A DNA stretch of 64,000 bases from positions 3,809,501 to 3,873,500 of the forward strand of contig SPDT01000006.1 in NCBI GenBank assembly GCA_008477525.1. Reading direction: 5' to 3'. A program made the translations under genes and the position numbers. Source of the stretch: Hypomyces perniciosus. Taxonomy: Eukaryota; Ascomycota; Sordariomycetes; Hypocreales; Hypocreaceae. The notes below the pieces were generated by a model. It did not search any database, was not told the origin of the DNA, and worked only from the letters and a program-made list of their open reading frames with translations. Below, one piece after another: positions 24,901 through 36,300 of the stretch (positions are counted from its first letter, which is position 1; each line of letters begins with the position of its first letter).

Positions 24901-25165
24901 ATATATTGCTAGCGTTATGGCTCTGGCGAGAAGATGAAGCTGGGGACTCTGTATGTGTCGATGGTGGACCGGACGCGGTTGGTGGAGTATTCGTCAAAAC
25001 AGTATGGATCTGGGGCAGCGAGTTCAGTAGGGGAGCTGTGGTGATTGTGCTGACGGCGGCCGGAGCATGTTCGTAAAGAGGGAAGGACGGTGCCGGCACA
25101 GGCTGAGGATCAGTGACCGGCCTCGGCGGATCGAGGATGTTTGATAGAGATGATGGTCCGGCCAT
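21964..25165 (-). CDS. Transcription factor with two C2H2 fingers and a Zn2Cys6 cluster
   Basis: Exons are 25165-24325, 24263-23499, 23439-23420, 23363-23229, 23175-23051 and 23002-21964, giving 974 aa. Two C2H2 fingers lie at ~89-145 (YACRDCGRSYSRPEHLVRH; FACDICNKSFARKDLLRRH). A linker KKRRRMP precedes a Zn2Cys6 cluster at ~167-193 (CRPCATARVKC, CRRCVNRNLTC; spacing 2-6-5-2-6). The remainder matches the fungal-specific transcription factor domain, including LGLWSGNRRKMEIAECHLV. Exon 3 is only 20 nt (RITIPGR) and is needed to keep frame between AVQEAV and FEENNTT. The class is nuclear and often regulates metabolism or stress genes. Its targets are unknown; the adjacent hydrolase and MFS exporter are candidates. 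Confidence 0.9.
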
Positions 25166-26656
25166 TCTCTGGTTTGGGTACGGAGCAGTGGGGGAGCTCC
25201 GAGTCCGCCCAGCTACACGACAGAGTTCACATGGGACGGTTCACAGGCAGGCTGGCGGAAGTCTTCGATGAGAAGTACGACAAGTACGAGAAAATAAAGA
25301 CGTTTGTCGAACAGACGAGAGAGGATTCGTGGTGACTAAAACCGTTGCAGTGGAGTGGCTCCCGGAGTGGGGAGATCCGGAGTCAACACCGCCTTTCCCG
25401 GAGAGGACCACGCAGGTAGTACTCCTCATATGGATGTACTCGTACTCCTTATGCACGTAGTCGTAATACCAGTTGGCATTGGAACAAAACATGGTATTGT
25501 TGACGTTGGATGAATAAGAGTTGAAGTGGGCCAGAGCTGAACACACTTGGGAGGGAGAGCGCGAGCCGCCGGGCTTTGCGCGGAGTTAACAAAAGCGCCA
25601 ACAGGTACGCGTACATAAGAGTATCAGTACTTCGGCTGTTTCTCGAGCACGAAGCATCCATTGATTGATCGCAGTTATGGCTGTTACTACCTATTACTCC
25701 ATACTCCACTAAAATATCAATACTACTCTGCTGTCTTGTGTGAAGGTTTTATGCGCGATTCAGACGTCTGCGGTGTCACTTGTCGAGATGGCATAATATC
25801 GCCACCTGTGAAAGGTTACAGCACCCGACAGCATGGTCAAGCACCTGCAGCCCTACCTCTTTCAGCAGTAGTGGCATCAGTAGTACTGCGTACCTACATA
25901 CTGGTCATCTCCCACTAATACAGGTCGCCTACGCGACGTGCATTAGTTCATACGAAGTACATACGTTTCCTTTTCAACTTGGAGTTTATAAGCAGAAGGT
26001 ATTGGTTTGGTGTATCTCCGAATTGCCTACCATCGATACGAACGGCTACTGGCAATCTCACCATCTCATTTGACGCCGTACGATTGGCCCCCGGTCAGGT
26101 TTTGCACTGCCAACGCCACCTATCCAACATAGCGCCGCCGTGAGCTCTTGGGCTGACTGGCACGAGCTTTGGGGCTGGCATGAGTGAGCCTTAGGGATGG
26201 CATCTCCCCCCCTCCCCCTACCGTACATACTTTCCAGCACGGGCAGGTGATGAAGGTTTGAGAATGACGGCACAATGTGCAACTGTCTTGGTTCCCTCCA
26301 TGGCTCATGGCTACGAGTAAGATGAAGCCATCATGAAGCCTTGGTGGAGTCTGGACTCTGTGGTGTCTCCACGGGTTCAAACAAGGTTCGGCTTCCAACG
26401 CATCTCTACGCTTCAGGTAAGATGCGCGCCGCGGCAGTTGTGGGACCCCTGCAGCCCCGAAATCCTTCGTGCACGTACCACCAGTAAGCCTGGATCGATA
26501 TGCGCTACGAGTAGTACTCCGTAGGCCCCCGCGACCCTCTTTATCGGCCCAGTCTCTCGGAGTCGCGAACCTTCACGGGTCGGCAGTACATATGTACTAT
26601 CACTCTCCAGCATTCTCCTGGGCGTTACAGACGCTTCTCGTCATCCTTCTTCCGCC
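25166..26656. other. Intergenic, divergent promoter region of the transcription factor and MFS exporter
   Basis: A 1.5-kb region between divergent starts. Motif copies occur near 25180, 25950 and 26514. Short frames on either strand have no domain and contain many rare residues. A common promoter would allow co-regulation of the regulator and the exporter, but this is inference. Confidence 0.55.
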
Positions 26657-28473
26657 ATGACAAACCCAGCTGATGACGTTGCTCCAGCGTTGGATCCTCA
26701 CGCCGAAGAGTCTCGGAATGAGAAGCTTCGCAAGAGGACCCTGGGCAATGTGCGGCTCATTCATCAAGATACCAAGACGGTGATTTTGGTCCCCACGCCA
26801 TCTTCAGACCCCAATGACCCGTTGAATTGGTAATGCCCCCTGGAGCGCCGTGTTACCATTGTGGTGTTGCTCATCAACGTCCGTCTTCTAGGTCGCCATG
26901 GCGCAAGTACTGTATTGCATGCGTGCTCTGTTTGACCATGGCAATGTGCACTTTTCTGGCGGCTGGCCCGTCCATTGCCATTGTCGAAACAGCCATAGAT
27001 TTCTTTCCTGAAGCCGTAGCCGATCATTCGCTCGCAACGTCGGCCATCCCCAAAGTGGCCTACCTCTTTACCACCACGGCTCTGCTCCAAGGAACAGGTA
27101 ACCTCTTCTGGGTACCGATGGCTAACAGATGGGGTCGTCGGCCAGTCTACATCTTGAGCTATCTCATCTACTTTGCCACTTCAGTATGGCTCATATTCGA
27201 AAAGTCATACGCCGGATTTCTTGTCGGGCGGATCCTCATGGGTTTCGGCTCCGGTGCCGCAGAGACCCTTGCCCCAATAACCATTACTGACATTTTTTTC
27301 CTTCATCAGAGAGGGACCATCATGTCTGCCTACACCTGCTTCCTCGCTGTGGGTGCCGCTTCTGGCCTGATTGTCTCTGGTCTTATCACCATCAACCATC
27401 ACTGGCGGACCATCTATGAGGTAGGCTCCGCCTTGGTTGGCTTTGTACTGCTCCTCGTCTTCTTTGCTATTCCCGAGACAGCCTATTCTCGAGAAAAAGA
27501 CCTACAGGAAAAGTACGCTTCATCACTTGATGAGGCGGGTAACGACCGCCCTGACTCCAATGCCGGGGAAACGGGGCAACGCCCAGTTAAGAAGCAAAGC
27601 TATTTGCAGTCGCTTAAAATCTTCCAAAAGACTGGGACGAATGAAAACCTCCTAAAGTTGTTCATTCGACCCTTTGGGCTGATTATCCTTCCTCCGGTCC
27701 TCTGGGCTGCTCTTGTTCAGGCAGTCACTATTGGCTTTCTTGTAGCAGTTACGTCTAATGTGGATCTTGCATTTGAACAGGCTTATCACTTCCAACCCTA
27801 CCAGGTCGGACTGTGCTTCATTGCTGCTATTGTTGGAGCTCTCCTTGGATTGCCAGTGGGTGGCCATCTTGGAGACAAGGTTGCTGATTATCTGACGAAG
27901 CGAAACAATGGTATACGTGAACCGGAGATGCGACTACCAGCAATAATGGTTTCTGCAATCACTGCCCCCCTTTCCTTGGTGCTGTATGGTGTCGGGATAC
28001 AATATAATCTTCATTGGATGTGTCCCACAATTGGACTTGCTCTCCGTACGTTTCTCGCTGCAAGACTACCGTTCTTGGAACGAATCACTGACCAGACAGT
28101 CCACTTCTCCATCACCCAAGCTACTAATATCTGTCTCGTATATGTCATTGACGCCTACCGACCGGTCGCGGGCGAGATAGCTCTGGCCGTCATGGGATTT
28201 AAATGTGAGTCGCTAGCACCCTACTTGCCATTGTGGAGTTGGCAGCTAATCAAAGTAGCCCTATTTGGCTTCTTCCTCTCTTTCGAAACGAATCCTTGGA
28301 TCAACCTGTCCGGTTATCAGAATGCATATGGAGCCATGGCGGGAATTGCCGGGGCCGTGCTCATCATGTGGATACCTTTGTATGTCTGGGGAAAGAGAAT
28401 TAGGCATCGTACGTGGCAGTGGTCCGTCGTCTCCTTTATTCATTGGGATGATGATCGGGAAGTAGGAGAGTAG
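26657..28473 (+). CDS. Major facilitator superfamily transporter, DHA1/Hol1-like drug:H+ antiporter
   Basis: Exons are 26657-26829, 26892-28045, 28100-28204 and 28259-28473, giving 548 aa. The hydrophilic N-terminus ends in DPNDPLNWSPWRKY, a signature of fungal DHA1-like members. Twelve membrane spans are predicted by eye, with MANRWGRRPVY (loop 2-3 MFS motif), VIDAYRPVAGE and FKSLFGFFLSFETNPWI near the end. The two 3' introns are both 54 nt, contain no stop and keep frame if unspliced. Their removal restores family motifs (IGLALLHFSITQ; MGFKSLFGFF), so they are treated as introns. The likely role is export of toxic compounds, or polyamine-type uptake as for Hol1. It lies head to head with the zinc-cluster regulator. 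Confidence 0.9.
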
Positions 28474-29105
28474 CATTTGAGGGGTTCAAGAAACCTCATT
28501 CTTTCCATACCAGCCTGGAGATGCTGATATCCATTCAATATTAAAATTTACCGCAACGCAATTGGCAGTATTCTGACTCAAAGAAATGCACTCGTATCTA
28601 CGGAGTACCTAGTATATAAATGCTTCTGACGAGCGAGCGAACCATAGCCCGTGACTAAGCGCGGAACGCCACCTCTCCCAGATAAGCGCCAACCCGCCAC
28701 ATTCCCACGATAAGCTTGCCATGATCGCGTGTCTCGACCTTCCCTTGAGGCACTTGGATACTACTAGTACTGGTAATTCCACGGCCCCTTCATTTTATTT
28801 AATGTTCCCCTTGTCTTGATGCGATATCTCCATCGTCTTTTGAACCGACTGATCATGTCTTGACTCTCTGGGCGGTACGTTGCCGTGCATCGATCCTTCG
28901 AACTTGCCCGCCCTGCGGCGCTGAGGCTAACTCTCTAACGCAGGTCTGAGGCGTACAACACAAGCAGGCTACCGTCCATCCACACCGTCCCCCTCCTCTT
29001 GTTTTTCTCAAGCCTCGAAAAGATTCACGAGCACCAGCCGGCTGTGAATAGTCAAACGTCGCCAGCCGAGTTTGCCATATTTGGTCTGCGTCCGAATGCC
29101 CTAGT
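28474..29105. other. Intergenic
   Basis: About 0.63 kb between the MFS 3' end and the FYVE-RING start. A motif copy (CTACGGAGTACC) lies near 28600. The last 250 bp are CT-rich, as in a 5' leader. No gene is supported. Confidence 0.6.
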
Positions 29106-31051
29106 ATGGCCAGTGTTGAAGGTGGACCAACTATCTCCTTCACCTTGGCTGATGCAAGGGAGGAAGACGCCGCAGATGCGGAGTTGGAAGCCCCAGACAT
29201 GAGTAGCGAAGATTCCGAGGGCATCGTCGTGTCATGCCGATGGAAAACCTCCGAGTTCTATGATCAAGAGTGCTACCACTACTTCGACTGTCCCTCCCAC
29301 CTTGTGGCGAGAATACTCTCTGTCGGGGAGGCCCAAGAGCCGAATGTCCCACGCGGGGGTCTGTCTACACGGCCTGAAGCCAATAATGATACCCCTTCCA
29401 GAGAGTCTCTTGATGAGACCCGATCGTTGGATCTAGGGTTTACGATGAACGAGCTACAACAAGGCGATGAAACCGTGGATACCGAAGTTGCAAGATCGGT
29501 GGCTGCATTGGATGTAAATGACGCAGCTGGGCCGAGTCGCTTCGATCCCGTAGTTCCTATACGAGCCCCCTCGATGACAGATCATACGCGTATCCTCCTA
29601 CAGCAAGGAAATGCCAACCAGATGCGGTCTAACGATGACAATATCGTCCGGCAGTTTTGGGATAATGAGGAATTCGTAGTCTCAGGCTCATCCAGGGACT
29701 TTGGAAGCAATTCACTCGAGACTTCGTCGTGGGGGCAGACCTCCGTTGAGAGCAGCAGATCGGCAGGTGAAGGCAGTTCACACCAACCTCCCATAGACCC
29801 GCCAGACAATGAGCCTGTTGAGTCAACGGAAGTTGTTCTTCCTCGATGGCAGCCTGATGCAGAAGTCACATACTGTCCCATCTGCCAGACCCAGTTCAGC
29901 ATCTTTGTACGCAAACATCACTGCAGGTAAGTGGCCAATACGAAATACACTCTTGTGAAGCACCACAAGGCTAACCTTTGACAGGAAATGCGGGAGAGTG
30001 GTTTGTAATTCGTGTTCCCCTCACAGAATCATCATTCCACATCAGTTTATTGTCCGACCACCGGGCTCCGAGGTGCCACTTCCGCAGAGCCTGCTTGTCG
30101 ATGGGTTAAGTGCTCTCTATGTTGATGTGAATGGGCCCTCTGGCGGCGAACGAGTACGACTATGCAATCCATGTGTACCGGACCCCAACACTGCTCCTCC
30201 GCAAAGTCCAACATCTCCTGATGCGTCATCACCTCGCTCGACACGCCGTAGAACACGAAGCAGTTTGGGTGGTGGATATCCGGCCGCGGCTCCTGTCAAT
30301 CGTTATAGTGGTGTATTTGCGGCTGGCCAGAGCAATGATCCATACCAGTTCTACACTTCTAGATCTCGGAGTATTACGATGGTAAGAAGAAGCAAAGCTT
30401 GCATCATTTATAACAAAAATAGGCGCTAATTCTTTATTCCAGGATCCAACTCAACAAAGGGCTGGAGGTGGTCCGTCATCCCGTAGACGCAGCAGTGCAA
30501 CATATCAGGCATACCAGGCATCTTTAGACCGGCTTTTGGCTGTAGGTCCATCTAGCCTGTCTTCTGCAGCTGTTCATCATCACCACCATCATCATCATAG
30601 CAGTCGACGCCGCTTAGCGGGAGAGAGCTCATCGTCGTCGGCTCGGTATCGGGCTCTGCCTCCTCCGCCTCAGATTGCCGAGGAAGACGAGTGTCCCATC
30701 TGCCATCTGGAACTTCCATCGCGAGAACTTCCAAACTTTGAGGCTCTTCGCGAGTCTCACATTGCTAGCTGCATCCAGGCTCACAGTACATACGGCAGCC
30801 CGCGGACTGCCTCGGGAGATGATGCGCCAGTGGCTGCCCCCCGGCGGACTGGTATGTACACCTACCCGGCAACAGAAAAAGACTGTATCGACGATGCGGA
30901 GTGCACTATTTGTTTAGAAGAGTTTACCGTCGGGGTACCGATGGCGCGGCTAGAGTGCCTTTGTCGATTCCACCGGGCTTGCATTGCGGCCTGGTTCGTC
31001 AACCATCCAGGAAGATGTCCCGTTCATCAGCATGACGGATTCGGGTACTAG
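29106..31051 (+). CDS. FYVE and ZNRF-type RING E3 ubiquitin ligase (Pib1-like)
   Basis: Exons are 29106-29926, 29985-30381 and 30443-31051, giving 608 aa. The first ~255 residues are acidic and disordered. A FYVE-type finger starts at TYCPICQTQF, with the diagnostic RKHHCRKCGRVVC (across intron 1) and closing LCNPC. The linker has a His tract (VHHHHHHHHSSRRR). A C-x2-C...H-x3-C finger (ECPICHLEL to HIASC) then precedes the terminal RING, CTICLEEF...ARLECLCRFHRACIAAWF...CPVH. The CLC and final CPxH match the ZNRF1/2-type RING, which also carries an upstream C-x2-C finger. FYVE domains bind PI3P, so endosomal/vacuolar ubiquitylation is inferred, as for yeast Pib1. Confidence 0.9.
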
Positions 31052-32410
31052 AACGAGATTGATTATTGGCAAGTCATTGCATATTCATTCATTTGCATAG
31101 CGGAGTCTTGGGCGATGGCTATTTGGTTGGTACTGGGGACTTGAGGCGGTTTGTTCAGAATTCCCTTCTCTGGTGACATGGCCTCATTGAGCAGCATTCA
31201 CAAACAGAACCAGCGGTGTTATTGGCGAATTGAGAGTCAAGAAATGATCTAGCTGGAATGATATAACGACGGAATGCCCTGATAGCGCTATGAATTGATA
31301 CAATTTCGCTTCTCGTGCCAAAAGGAACCATGCTGGTGTCGAGGCTTTGAATCTTCATATCCGTTATAGAATGGATAATTGGCCCCCTTAAACTACCGAG
31401 ATGGAGATGTTTTGTGCATTAGCCTGTGTCGCCGGCACATGTCAATGATTGCGTACCTACATACATACGAGTACGGAGTCCGCCTAAGTACATATGTAGA
31501 TATGCAGTACGAGATATGACGCCATAAATCAGAACATTGGTGGCTTCATACCCCGCAGTCGGGTTGCCAACCAACAATGAATTCAACATATTCGAGCAAC
31601 CAAGAATCTATGTTTTATGCAGAGACCGAACCGACTGAACCTTTGAGTTGGCACTTGCTAATCTGCGACGAAGATGATGAAATTTTCACGGTTTGTATCC
31701 ACCTGATTAGAACCTGGAGGTCTACGAAGTACAATGTACGAAGTCAAGAAGTGCAACATGAGGATCTGCTTCAGCCATCGTATGGCGGGGCTACCATTGA
31801 TACTACATACTAAGACAGTGATCAGTGCGCCGGCGCTACTGCACGATACATGTCTTTTACTCGTTCACCACAAACAGGTTACGAAGTATTACAAGCCTGG
31901 TCATTTGAAATATTACTGTCACCGAACGGGAACACGGGAAGTGTTTGGTCATGCAGGCAATTCCGAATTTGATGGTGCCGAAACGCTGTACAACGGCACG
32001 GTTCCGTCTGTCGAATTTTGAATACATAGCCACAGACCTTGAGCGGAGGGAAATCTGTTCTAGTAGGGAGGGAGCACGGAGGAGCACGTCAGAACCCACC
32101 GACGAAATTCACAAGTCTCGAGTGGCACATGTGATGCTTAGAAGGCGCAGAGAGTATCTACTCGTAAATCTTCAACTGAAATCTCGAGTTTCGGCACTTT
32201 GTTTTTGGGCAGATAAGCAGATCATGGCTCCACTGAAGTGCCGCCCAAATGCAAAGAGCAACAAGGAGCAGTGGCTCAACGTGTCATGCTGCTTTCGTGT
32301 TGCTTTCTTTTTCTGTCTGCGGCCCGACGGTCTCGTCACTCTGAAAGCAGATGCATTAGCCCTCTGTCTATGTACTGATGTACCAGGCCCTACTCCGTAC
32401 AAATGGCATA

Positions 32411-32437
32411 GATTACAAAGATTACAAAGATTGCAAA
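32411..32437. repeat. Three tandem GATTACAAA units
   Basis: Two exact 9-bp copies followed by GATTGCAAA, with a fourth partial GATTTT. It is a simple tandem repeat in intergenic DNA. Confidence 0.85.
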
Positions 32438-33102
32438 GATTTTGCACCAAGGCTTGGTTGCATGAGCTGTGATAACTTCTTACCACTAATACTAATACTA
32501 ATACGGAGTACTACTCCATAAATGCAGGGCAGAGATAATGCTAGCGGGGTTGCCGGGCCCGAATCGACTGGCTAACGGTGGCGGAGGTCACAGGTGGATG
32601 CGGCCAAGCGATCTGGCCTGCCAATCCAGGGGCCCCCTGCCGCCCATAGCCCAGCTCCCGCTGAAGCTACAGCGCTAAAAACCTCTCACTGGACAGGCAT
32701 TCTGGAGCTTGTGCGACGGGTTCAGCTGGCAGCTGCGCAGTGTGCCAGCATAACTGGGCTGCACTAACAATTAAACATGTCAACGCTGTCGTCATTCTCA
32801 GCAGGACAGGCAGCGCGGAAGCTCCGCTGCTTAGCCCCCAGAGAGCCTATCTCAGGTGCTGCCTTTGAGCTCACTCTCTCACACCCACTGACAGAATCCT
32901 CCCGCATTTGCGCTACCACGTTACAGCTCCACACACCGTCGGCGTCCCGCTGTCGTCTCTTTTGTTGCTCCTCTCTCTTTTGTCGCTTTGGTTCTTTTGT
33001 GCTCTTTGATTGCGCCGAGCCATTCCATTAGTTGGTGGCTTGCCCTACCCCAACTTGTTTGATTCCAGACGCTCTCTATCTGCCTCTTGTCTTCTCTTCT
33101 CT

Positions 33103-33124
33103 TGTCCTGTCCTGTCCTGTCCTG
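33103..33124. repeat. (TGTCC)n pentanucleotide repeat
   Basis: Four tandem TGTCC units in the CT-rich leader about 260 bp upstream of the tricalbin ATG. Confidence 0.85.
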
Positions 33125-33381
33125 CTTCCTTCCATTCCCTCCGCGCTTCTTGCAACCTGTTCTTTTCTTCCCAACAATACCATCGTCGACGTCCGGGTGC
33201 GCCCAAAGCTCGATCAATCCCTTTCCGTATCGCCAATCTCCGGTCGTCTCCTCGAAGCGCCCCCAGCGACCGTTACCGTTCAACCGCCGAGCTCTGGATG
33301 TCTTTCCCGCAGTGAACTCACATCAATTGACTACCTGCTTGGTGACGCAATCATTAGGCACAGCGCCCATAGCTGGCGAAG

Positions 33382-36300
33382 ATGTCGGCTCGCGAGGCTC
33401 ACGAGCTCAAGCAGCAGGGGGTCATCGAGGCTGCTCAAGACCCCCGGAGCCAGATCTCGGCTGAGGACGCCGAGAAGGCCATGGTTGACCAGGCCAGGAA
33501 TGCTGGCATCCTCGCTTTCTCCTTCGATCCCAATGCGACTGTCGAGCAAAAGCGTGCTCAGACCGCAGCTGTACGACATTTCCCACAAGCCGCACTTTTA
33601 CATGCTATCGGGCGCATGCTAACAGAGGTATATCATTACAGGCCATCCCCGCCGAACTCCGCAATGCCGGTAGATTACACAAAGCCACAGTAATCGCCAC
33701 CGATGTTGACGACGGTACCGGGCCGGACGAGGACCTCCCGGAGCCGAGCAAAGCCGGTGTTCTCGATGTAGCCAGAGATGAGGATGGGAAGCCGGTGGCT
33801 GATGGCGTCGATCCAGAGGCCAAGGAACTTCCCTATTCGCGGACGGGTTGGGCTCCCAGGCTTGGGTGGCCAGCCGACAGCGTGCTCGAAGCCGAAAGTC
33901 TGCTTGACCACGCCACATTGCTGGAGAGCGCTCTCCCAGATTATCTTTATGGAGGTGAGTTTCGCGACCACCACGATCGTCCAACATCCTTGACTTACAA
34001 GTCCCAGATTGGTATCATAACACTGGAATCATCATTTTCGCTTGCATCTCGTCCTGGCTCATAGCGGTTCTCGGTGGCGGCCTTGGCTGGGTGCTGATTA
34101 TTATGGCCGTCTGCGGCACCTACTACAGGACCTCCCTGCGACGAGTGCGCCGCAACTTCCGTGACGATATTACCCGAGAGCTGGCTTTGAAGAACCTCGA
34201 GGGCGATAACGAATCGTTGGAATGGATCAATTCCTTTTTAGTCAAGTTCTGGCCCATCTATCAGCCGGTTCTCGCGCAGACCGTCGTCAACTCTGTTGAC
34301 CAAGTTCTAAGCTCGGCGACCCCCGCCTTCCTCGATAGCTTGAAGTTGAAGACGTTCACACTGGGCTCGAAGCCCCCACGCATGGAGCACGTTAAGACTT
34401 ACCCCAATGCCGGGGACGACATTGTCAGAATGGATTGGAAATTCAGCTTCACGCCCAATGACACCGCCGACATGACTTCTCGACAGATCAAGAACAAGTT
34501 CAATCCCAAGGTCGTGCTGGAGATTCGTATTGGAAAGGCCATGATCAGCAAGGGTCTTGATGTCATCGTCGAGGATATGTCTTTCTCTGGAATCATGCGA
34601 CTCAATATCAAGCTCCAGATTCCGTTCCCTCACATTGAGAAGATTGAGATGTGCTTCCTCGAAAAGCCAACTATTGATTATGTTTGCAAGCCGCTGGGAG
34701 GCGAAAACTTTGGTTTCGACATTAACTTCATTCCGGGTCTTGAAAAGTTCATTCTGGAGCAGATTCATGGCAACCTAGCGCCAATGATGTACGCCCCGCA
34801 CGTCTTCCCCATTGAGGTTGCCAAGATGCTGGCGGGCTCTCCAGTCGATCAGGCTATTGGCGTGCTTGTTGTTACGCTGCACGGAGCTCATAACCTGAAG
34901 AACTCGGACAATTTTGCTGGCACTGTCGACCCCTACGCAGTTCTCACCTTGAACCGGCGCCAGGAGCTTGCCAGAACCAAGCATATTGATGACAATGCCA
35001 ACCCCAGATGGAACGAGACACACTACATCATTGTCACCTCCTTCAATGATTCACTGGATATCCAAGTATTTGACAAGAATGGTTTCCGCAAGTCCAAGGA
35101 ATTGGGTGTGGCATCCTTCCCTCTGGAAAGAATGCAGGAGCTTCATATGTACGAAAACGAAAACATGGAGTTGCTTGGCGATGGCAAAACACGTGGCATG
35201 GTTACATGCGACCTGCGTTTCTTCCCAGTTTTGGAAGGCCAGAAGGGTGAAGATGGCAAGCAGGAACCACCGCCAGTCTCGAACCAGGGTATCTTGCGAT
35301 TTAAGGTCGAGCAAGCCAAGGACTTGGATGGTACAAAGAGTCTTGTTGGTCTCTTGAATCCATATGCGGTTATGTTTCTCAATGGCAAGATCGTGCACCA
35401 GACGAAGAAGATCAAGCGGACAAACAACCCTATTTGGGAGAATGGATCCAAGGAAATCCTCATTACAGACCGCAGGAGGGCCAAACTCGGTGTTACAATC
35501 AAGGATGAAAGAGATCTCGTCGCCGACCCGATCCTCGGCAGTTATCAGATTAAGCTTGACGATTTCCTGGATTGTATGGAGCAAGGTAAGGAATGGTACC
35601 ATCTAGCAGGAGCCCAGACCGGTCGTGTCAAGATGATGGCTCAGTGGAAACCCGTGGCCATCACTGGTGTGGCCGGCACAGGAGGATATAGCACACCAAT
35701 TGGCGTACTTCGATTCCATTTCAAGAGGGCGAAGGATCTCCGCAACTTTGAGGCATTTGGCAAATCTGACCCATATGTTCGAGTACTGCTTTCCGGTATT
35801 GACAAGGCACGAACTGTGACTTGCAGGAATGATTTGGACCCTGAATGGGACGAGGTGCTTTATGTTCCCATTATTTCGGCACGAGATAGACTTACTTTGG
35901 AGGTTATGGACGAGGAAAAGGTCGGCAAGGACCGCTCTCTCGGACTGTGCGACATTTTTGCCGGGGAGTTTGTACAACAGGACGAAAACGGCGAGTACCT
36001 GGTCCACGACAAGAAACACGAGCGAAATACTGGCCTTCGTCTGCACGGCAAGGGTATCGTCAAGGGTACACTGACCTATACTGTGTCCTTTTATCCCTGC
36101 CTTAACATTGCCGATCCCGAGGAGGAAGATGAGGAGAAAGAAGCGGGAGAAGAGAAAACCGATAATAAAGGCGCGGAGCCAAGGGCTTCTCTCGACAAGA
36201 GTGTTCCTGGGAATTCCATTGATAAGTCTGCCCCTAGAACTTCCGTCGACAAGTCTGCTCCCAGGAATTCCGTCGATAAATCCGCCCCCAGGAACTCGAT

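Larger units (their letters stand above)
31052..33381. other. Intergenic with tandem repeats and a CT-rich tricalbin leader
   Basis: A 2.3-kb stretch. Motif copies occur near 31468, 31722, 31738, 32391 and 32503. GATTACAAA is repeated three times at 32411-32437. From about 32880 the sequence becomes CT-rich, with (TGTCC)n at 33103-33124, and forms the probable 5' leader of the tricalbin. A 175-codon frame at 31945-32472 runs through the repeat and has no domain. Confidence 0.55.

Noticed and set aside
14964..28473. Secondary-metabolite gene cluster
   Set aside because: Two exporters and a regulator are present but no PKS, NRPS, terpene synthase or tailoring set.
31945..32472. 175-codon plus-strand frame
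   Set aside because: Runs through a GATTACAAA tandem repeat and has no recognisable feature.
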